Origin: Pyramidobacter sp. | GTDB taxonomy: Bacteria > Synergistota > Synergistia > Synergistales > Dethiosulfovibrionaceae | Length of the DNA: 11,387 nucleotides | Reading direction: 5' to 3' | Assembly (NCBI GenBank): GCA_016286835.1 | Contig: JAEEUD010000029.1 | Span: 1-11,387 of the forward strand | Shown here: positions 7,216-11,387 of the stretch, piece after piece | Position numbering within the stretch: the first letter of the stretch is position 1 | How the letters are laid out: each line of letters starts with the position of its first letter | Program-made: the position numbers and the translations under genes | The notes under the pieces: model-generated | The model's input: the letters and a program-made list of their open reading frames with translations, nothing else | Told to the model about the DNA's origin: nothing | Database searches by the model: none

Positions 7216-8027
7216 GTGCCAGGATTGCCAGACAGCGTCTTGATACGCGCCTTGTGGAAGAAGGATTGGCCGCCGACGTGAAAACGGCGTCTGCGCTGAT
7301 CATGGAGGGACGCGTGCTTGCCGGCGGACAGCCAGCCAAGGGCGCGGGAACGCTGATCCGCGACGACGTGCCCGTGGCACTCAAAGGCGGCGACGGAACA
7401 TGGGTCAGCCGCGGCGCGTACAAGCTGCTCACGGCGGTCGAGCGATTTGGACTTGATCTGAGCGGCCGCGTCTGTCTTGACGTCGGTTCATCCACGGGAG
7501 GATTCACGCAGGTCATGCTTGCCCGCGGCGCGGCGCGGGTCTACTCCGTCGACGTCGGATATGGCCTGCTCGACTGGAGCCTGCGCAGCGATTCGCGCGT
7601 GTCCGTTATGGAACGCACGAACGCGCGTCTACTGACGCCGGAGATGTTTTCGCCGGCGCCGGATTTTGCCGCCAGCGACGCTTCGTTCATCTCGCTTCGG
7701 TTGCTGCTTGAGCCAATGGCGAACGTCACGCTTCCCGAATCTGAGGCGGTCGTCCTCGTCAAGCCTCAGTTTGAGGCAAGAAAAGCGGACGTGGGGGAGG
7801 GCGGCGTCGTACGTTCGCCGTCTGTCCACGTCACGGTGCTGGGGGAGCTGTTGTCGTTCATTGCTGAGGAAACGCCTTGGTGCGTAACGGAAGCGTCATG
7901 GTCATCGATCAAAGGGCCGAAGGGCAACATCGAGTTTCTTCTGCACCTGCGCAAGGGTACGCCGTCCGCGGAAATCGACGTGGAAAAACTTGTCATGGAC
8001 GCGCATGAAGCACTTGACCGCCGCTAA
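7212..8027 (+). CDS. tlyA: TlyA-family rRNA 2'-O-methyltransferase
   Basis: The 271 residues have an S4 RNA-binding domain (about 8-68, beginning RLDTRLVEEGLA) and a Rossmann methyltransferase domain. The SAM motif DVGSSTGGFT is at 90-99. Residues of the FtsJ-like catalytic set are seen at Asp156 (ASDASF), Lys184 (VLVKPQFE) and Glu188. Mycobacterial TlyA methylates a cytidine in 16S and in 23S rRNA, and its loss gives capreomycin resistance. The old label hemolysin refers to the same family and is not supported as a function here. Some members modify only 23S rRNA, and the sequence alone does not settle which. The start overlaps the dxs stop (ATGA) with only a weak, distant AAGGGA, so translation is probably coupled to dxs. 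Confidence 0.93.
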   Translation: MSARIARQRLDTRLVEEGLAADVKTASALIMEGRVLAGGQPAKGAGTLIRDDVPVALKGGDGTWVSRGAYKLLTAVERFGLDLSGRVCLDVGSSTGGFTQVMLARGAARVYSVDVGYGLLDWSLRSDSRVSVMERTNARLLTPEMFSPAPDFAASDASFISLRLLLEPMANVTLPESEAVVLVKPQFEARKADVGEGGVVRSPSVHVTVLGELLSFIAEETPWCVTEASWSSIKGPKGNIEFLLHLRKGTPSAEIDVEKLVMDAHEALDRR

Positions 8028-8044
8028 TGCCTTGCGGTGATAAC

Positions 8045-8072
8045 TTGTATACGGACAGAAATCTGCTAAAAT
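8045..8072 (+). promoter_or_regulatory. Possible promoter of nadK-recN
   Basis: TTGTAT (8045-8050) and TAAAAT (8067-8072) are 16 bases apart in the 90-base gap after tlyA. The expected RNA start is near 8079. No terminator is visible in the gap, so nadK and recN are probably also read from the upstream operon. Confidence 0.5.
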
Positions 8073-8104
8073 CATCGTGTCTTGCGCTGTGAAGCGTGTC
8101 TGAA

Positions 8105-8110
8105 GGGAGG
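8105..8110 (+). promoter_or_regulatory. Ribosome binding site that sets the nadK start
   Basis: GGGAGG lies seven bases before the GTG at 8118. It selects this GTG over the TTG at 8082, which opens the same frame but has no such site and adds 12 residues that do not look like the family. Confidence 0.8.
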
Positions 8111-8117
8111 AACGGGC

Positions 8118-8990
8118 GTGAAATTCGGCCTGATCGTCAATTTGTCTAAACCCCAGGCGATTCGTCTTGCTAGCGAACTGTGTCTTTGGGGCGAGCAGCG
8201 CGGCAATCCGTTCCTGATCTATCCCGAGGAGGCTGTTGCTCTGGGCAGGGAATCCCTCACCAGAGAGCGCTGGCTTGAAGAGGTCGAGACGGCACTCGTG
8301 CTCGGCGGCGACGGCACGTTCCTCAAAGCCGCCCGTATGGTGCGCGAAACGAACATCAATCTGTTCGGTATCTGCACGGGGCATTTGGGGTTCCTTGCTG
8401 TCGGCAACCCCTTGCGCGCCAAGGAGGAAACGCTTCAGATCGAACGCGGGGATTTTACCGTGCAGACGCGGCGTTTTCTTGAAGGCGTCGTTACCGGACT
8501 GGACGGGCAGAGGCGCGTCTACGCGCTCAACGATTTCGTGCTCAAGGGGGGCGCTGCGCGTCTTGTTTCCATCGATACGCGGGTACAGGGCAAACCGATG
8601 TGCGAATACCGTGCCGACGGTCTCATCGTCGCCACGCCCACCGGTTCGACGGCCTATGCCTTGTCTGCCGGCGGTCCTATCGTTCCGCCCTCTCTTGAAT
8701 GTATGGTGCTCGTGCCGATTTGCGCGCACACTCTTTACGCGCGTCCGACGCTGCTGGGGCCTTCCGACTGCCTGACGTTGCGTCCGGCCGACGGCGGTGA
8801 ACTGTTCCTGACGGCTGACGGCGATGAGGTCGTGCCGATGAGAGGCGCAGAACGCCTGGACGTTCGTCTCTCGACAGACCATCGTGTCAACATGATTTCG
8901 CTGCCTCATTTCGATTATTATGACCTGCTTCACGAAAAGCTGATGTGGGGCTGGAATCCCGTGAACGAGGGGAGGGAGCGGCGTGCTTGA
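8118..8990 (+). CDS. nadK: NAD kinase
   Basis: NadK phosphorylates NAD to NADP in the cytosol, using ATP or polyphosphate. From the GTG at 8118 the protein is 290 residues, the normal length, and begins MKFGLIVNLSK. The catalytic GGDGT is at 63-67 (Asp65). The NAD-contacting NE/D motif appears as Asn138-Asp139 (ALNDFVLK), with Asp in the place where Glu is commonest. YRADGLIVATPTGSTAYALS spans 164-183, with the Gly/Ser/Thr-rich nucleotide loop. The gene follows tlyA and precedes recN, with which it overlaps by eight bases. This order, minus argR, is known from clostridia and related groups. Confidence 0.95.
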   Translation: MKFGLIVNLSKPQAIRLASELCLWGEQRGNPFLIYPEEAVALGRESLTRERWLEEVETALVLGGDGTFLKAARMVRETNINLFGICTGHLGFLAVGNPLRAKEETLQIERGDFTVQTRRFLEGVVTGLDGQRRVYALNDFVLKGGAARLVSIDTRVQGKPMCEYRADGLIVATPTGSTAYALSAGGPIVPPSLECMVLVPICAHTLYARPTLLGPSDCLTLRPADGGELFLTADGDEVVPMRGAERLDVRLSTDHRVNMISLPHFDYYDLLHEKLMWGWNPVNEGRERRA

Positions 8991-10668
8991 GGAACTGCGG
9001 CTGGCGTCTGTCGGCGGCATAGCCGAGGCGACGCTGAACTTCGGCGCAGGACTGATTGCGGTGACGGGTGAAAGCGGTGCGGGCAAGAGCAGTCTTGTGC
9101 GCGGCCTTGAGCTTGTCTGCGGCAAGCGCGCTTCTGCCGGCTCCATCCGTGCCGGCGACGAGACGGCGGCAGCCGAGGCGTTTTTCGGCGTCGATACGGA
9201 CATCGACGGGCTTGATGATGCCCTTCAGCCACGCGAGGGCTCGTTCTCGATGAAGCGTGAACTGTTGCGTTCCGGCCGCGGTAAAAGTTCCATCCAGGGG
9301 CGTACAGTGCCCCTTAATATCCTGGCCGATACAGCGCCGTCGCTCATCACGATCCAGAGCCAGTTCGCACAGTTGGAACTGCTTGATCCAGAACGTCAGC
9401 TTCGTATCCTTGACGCCTGCGGCGGTAGGGAGTTGCGCGACTGCCGCACCAGACTGGAAACGGTCTTTTATCAGGTACTCGATATCGAGCGTGAATTGCG
9501 GCAGAACAAGGCGCGCGAGCGTGAAGTCACGCAGACCTACGGCGAGCTGACGGAAATCGCTCCAATACTCGAACGCCTGAAGCTGGAAAGCGACAGCGAA
9601 GACAAGCTCGCCGCCCAATATGAGGAAGACGAGCGCGAACTTCGCCGACTCCGCGAATTGCGCGGCCGTTTTCGTGTCCTGCGCGGCGATGAAGAAGGCG
9701 GCCTGATCTCTGAGCTGAGTGAGGCGCTTGACGGCGCGACCTCAGTTCTTTCCGGCGACGATCGTGAAAAAGCAGCTGAAGCTGCTCAAATGGCGTTGTC
9801 CGCCCTTGATTCGTTCGTCGATATGCTAGCGGCGCTCGCACCGGCAGAAAAGATCTCGGCGATCGAAGACGAACTTGAAGAAGTCGAGACGACGCTGGGA
9901 CTTATCCGCAAATGCAAACGCGCGGCAAAGGCCGGTTCGTTTGCCGAACTGATCGACTTCTGGCACAAGGGAGAGGAAGAACTGCGTTGGCTTGGCGACG
10001 TTGTGAGAGTCCAGAACGAGCTGACAGAAAAAGCCACGGAAGCGAAAAAGGCACTCGCCAAAGAAGCCCGCACCCTGCTGGGGCTGCGCACTGCTGCCGC
10101 GAGGGAACTCGAACGCCGTGTCAGCGTCAACCTTGCTGATCTGGCTATGGAACATACCCAGTTCCGTGTCCGCGTCACTGAGACAAATAAACTCCGCGCC
10201 AACGGCGCGGAGAAAGTCGATTTCGTCCTGCTGCGCGGCGATACCGAGATCCCGGTAGCAAAAGCCGCTTCCGGAGGAGAACTGAGCCGTCTGCTGCTGG
10301 CCATACAGGTCTCGCTGCCGCCGCAGCTGATCGCCCCAACTGTCGTCTTTGACGAAGTCGAAGCCGGTCTCGGCGGTCGGGCTGCCTATCTTACCGGACT
10401 GAAACTGCGCGATCTCTCAACGCACGTCCAGGTCATTCTCATCACGCACGAAGCCAGCATTGCCGCAATGGCCAACCAGCATTACAAAGTCGAGCGCAGC
10501 GGCGACCTATCTTCTATTTCGCTCATCGAAGGCGAAGAGCGCGTTCGCGAGATCGCGCGGATGCTTTCCGGCCGCAGTGACGACGAAGAAGCACTGGCTC
10601 ACGCGCGTAAGCTCCTTAAATGCGGAGAGAATCGCTGTGGGTGTAACGTACGAATGAGCAGGTCATAA
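8983..10668 (+). CDS. recN: DNA repair protein RecN (divergent)
   Basis: RecN is an SMC-like ATPase that gathers broken DNA ends for recombination. The 561 residues match the family length. Walker A GESGAGKSS is at 29-37, the ABC signature ASGGELSRLLLAIQ at 429-442, and Walker B TVVFDEVEAGLGG at 453-465. A charged, probably coiled-coil region (about 145-400) with a central break lies between. The order and spacing are those of RecN. Two usual RecN signatures differ: IQSQFAQ at 124-130 where HGQHE-type sequence is expected, and ITHEASIA at 487-494 where THLPQVA is expected. The C-terminal tail carries three cysteines (residues 547, 552, 554). GTG is chosen as start because GGGAGG lies at 8971-8976 just ahead and the next codons (LEELRL) begin the family sequence. 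It overlaps nadK; argR, common between the two, is absent. Confidence 0.88.
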   Translation: MLEELRLASVGGIAEATLNFGAGLIAVTGESGAGKSSLVRGLELVCGKRASAGSIRAGDETAAAEAFFGVDTDIDGLDDALQPREGSFSMKRELLRSGRGKSSIQGRTVPLNILADTAPSLITIQSQFAQLELLDPERQLRILDACGGRELRDCRTRLETVFYQVLDIERELRQNKAREREVTQTYGELTEIAPILERLKLESDSEDKLAAQYEEDERELRRLRELRGRFRVLRGDEEGGLISELSEALDGATSVLSGDDREKAAEAAQMALSALDSFVDMLAALAPAEKISAIEDELEEVETTLGLIRKCKRAAKAGSFAELIDFWHKGEEELRWLGDVVRVQNELTEKATEAKKALAKEARTLLGLRTAAARELERRVSVNLADLAMEHTQFRVRVTETNKLRANGAEKVDFVLLRGDTEIPVAKAASGGELSRLLLAIQVSLPPQLIAPTVVFDEVEAGLGGRAAYLTGLKLRDLSTHVQVILITHEASIAAMANQHYKVERSGDLSSISLIEGEERVREIARMLSGRSDDEEALAHARKLLKCGENRCGCNVRMSRS

Positions 10669-10685
10669 CAGAAGAGCGACAATAA

Positions 10686-10715
10686 AAGGCGCGTCATCAA
10701 CTGATGGCGCGCCTT
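10686..10715. terminator. Terminator shared by recN and the GntR gene
   Basis: AAGGCGCGTCATCA (10686-10699) pairs with TGATGGCGCGCCTT (10702-10715), one GT pair aside, around a two-base gap, so the tip must open slightly. The T tract is short on the plus strand (TTATAT) and better on the minus strand (TTTTATT). It lies between convergent genes and probably serves both, the minus-strand gene more strongly. Confidence 0.75.
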
Positions 10716-10744
10716 ATATCGTCGCTTCTGAGATTGGCTTTTGA

Positions 10745-11387
10745 TTACGAATTGCTCTCGCGGGACTGATGACGCATGTATGACTGGAGGTCCTTGGAAG
10801 TGTTGAGCAGATGGCTTTCCAACGCCCTGATCGTGGCGGGCAGATCATGGGCCTTGACGCCCTCGAGGATCTCGCGGTGCTGCTCTTCCGATTCCTTGCG
10901 CATCGAACTGAGGTGGTTGCGGATATAACGGTCGACCTGATGGTGCAACTTGATGATCGAGTCGATGGTCATGGGACGGTCGGCTGGCTCGTAGAGAGAA
11001 GTGTGGAAAAGAGTGTTGAGGTCGCGCCATTTGATCGGATCTTCTTCGTGTTCCATTTCGGCGAGGCGGCGTTCCTGTTCCTGGATCAGAGCGTTCGAGA
11101 TCTGGTCAAAGGCGATCCTCATCACGCCGGTTTCCAGCCATACCAGCATATCGTAGATTTCCCGCGCGTCTTCCAACGTCAGCCCGGAAACGATCGCGCC
11201 GCGGCGTCCGCGGAATTCGACCAGGCCTTCGATTTCCAGCTGTTTCAGCGCTTCGCGCAGAGGAATAGGGGAAACTCCCATACGCGCGGCAAGCTGATTT
11301 TGCAACAACTGTTCGCAGTCACGCAGAATACCGCGATAGATCGCTTCGCGCAGGACGTTTGCGATATAGTATGAGGCTGCTTTATCA
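10745..11387 (-). CDS. GntR-family regulator with FCD domain, 5' end missing
   Basis: This is a DNA-binding regulator of the FadR-type subfamily, which senses small carboxylates or sugar acids. The frame is open to the right edge, so the first residues are missing; about 213 are visible against a usual 220-240. The winged helix is seen in ANVLREAIYRGIL, LAARMGVSPIPLREALKQLE and GLVEFRGRRGAIV. The all-helical FCD domain follows, with metal-ligand positions in LNTLFH (Asn where many members have Asp, plus His), EEQHREIL and LESHLL. The TTG at 11308 is an internal Leu codon, not the start. The ligand cannot be told from the sequence; such regulators usually sit next to the catabolic or transport genes they control, here to the right of the window. 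It is convergent with recN and functionally unrelated to the genes on the left. Confidence 0.9.
   Translation of the reverse strand, partial: DKAASYYIANVLREAIYRGILRDCEQLLQNQLAARMGVSPIPLREALKQLEIEGLVEFRGRRGAIVSGLTLEDAREIYDMLVWLETGVMRIAFDQISNALIQEQERRLAEMEHEEDPIKWRDLNTLFHTSLYEPADRPMTIDSIIKLHHQVDRYIRNHLSSMRKESEEQHREILEGVKAHDLPATIRALESHLLNTSKDLQSYMRHQSRESNS

Noticed and set aside
7902..9203. A 433-codon open frame on the minus strand across tlyA, nadK and recN
   Set aside because: It lies opposite three well-recognised genes, and its translation is rich in Arg, Ala and His with no recognisable domain. Long antisense frames are common in GC-rich coding DNA.
10811..11374. A 187-codon plus-strand frame opposite the GntR gene
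   Set aside because: The minus strand encodes a clear winged-helix/FCD protein. This frame is its mirror shadow and has no supporting ribosome binding site.
1..11387. CRISPR array, tRNA, rRNA, insertion sequence, toxin-antitoxin or phage-defence genes
   Set aside because: I looked for direct repeats with spacers, cloverleaf patterns, transposase motifs and small paired genes and saw none. All of the coding space is taken by housekeeping genes and one regulator.

Overview
This window looks like ordinary chromosomal core genome from a GC-rich bacterium. My best guess is Synergistota, with a clostridial-type Firmicute as the alternative. The gene order xseB-ispA-dxs-tlyA-nadK-recN is the isoprenoid/RNA/recombination cluster known from Firmicutes and related phyla. 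The L28 protein carries the four-cysteine zinc site. The lineage call rests on gene order and sequence feel only, not on a search. I found no mobile element, CRISPR array, tRNA or rRNA, and no new multi-gene system.

Layout. Bases 1-3712 (+) hold the 3' part of tldD (cut by the window edge), followed by ftsK, which starts inside the tldD stop codon (ATGA overlap). A long hairpin terminator ends this unit. Bases 3825-4202 (-) hold a one-gene rpmB (L28) unit with its own terminator, a perfect Shine-Dalgarno and an extended -10 promoter. Bases 4210-8027 (+) start at a divergent promoter and carry xseB, ispA, dxs and tlyA with gaps of 0 or 1 base or a 4-base overlap, so they are almost surely one operon. 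Bases 8045-10668 (+) carry nadK and recN, which overlap by 8 bases and have a possible promoter of their own in the 90-base gap after tlyA. A hairpin at 10686-10715 separates recN from a convergent GntR/FCD regulator whose 5' end runs off the right edge.

How the genes work together. IspA and Dxs act in isoprenoid supply: Dxs makes the first MEP-pathway intermediate and IspA elongates prenyl diphosphates for undecaprenyl carriers and quinones. XseB and RecN serve DNA repair, FtsK serves chromosome segregation at division, TlyA and L28 serve the ribosome, NadK makes NADP, and TldD is a peptide-processing metalloprotease. The grouping is a shared housekeeping expression unit rather than a pathway.

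The points most worth a second look are inside ordinary genes: an alanine in IspA where short-chain farnesyl synthases carry an aromatic residue, a RecN whose usual signature motifs are substituted, missing conserved neighbours (argR, xseA), an inverted repeat across the rpmB promoter and ribosome-binding site, and a hydrophobic island in the acidic FtsK linker.
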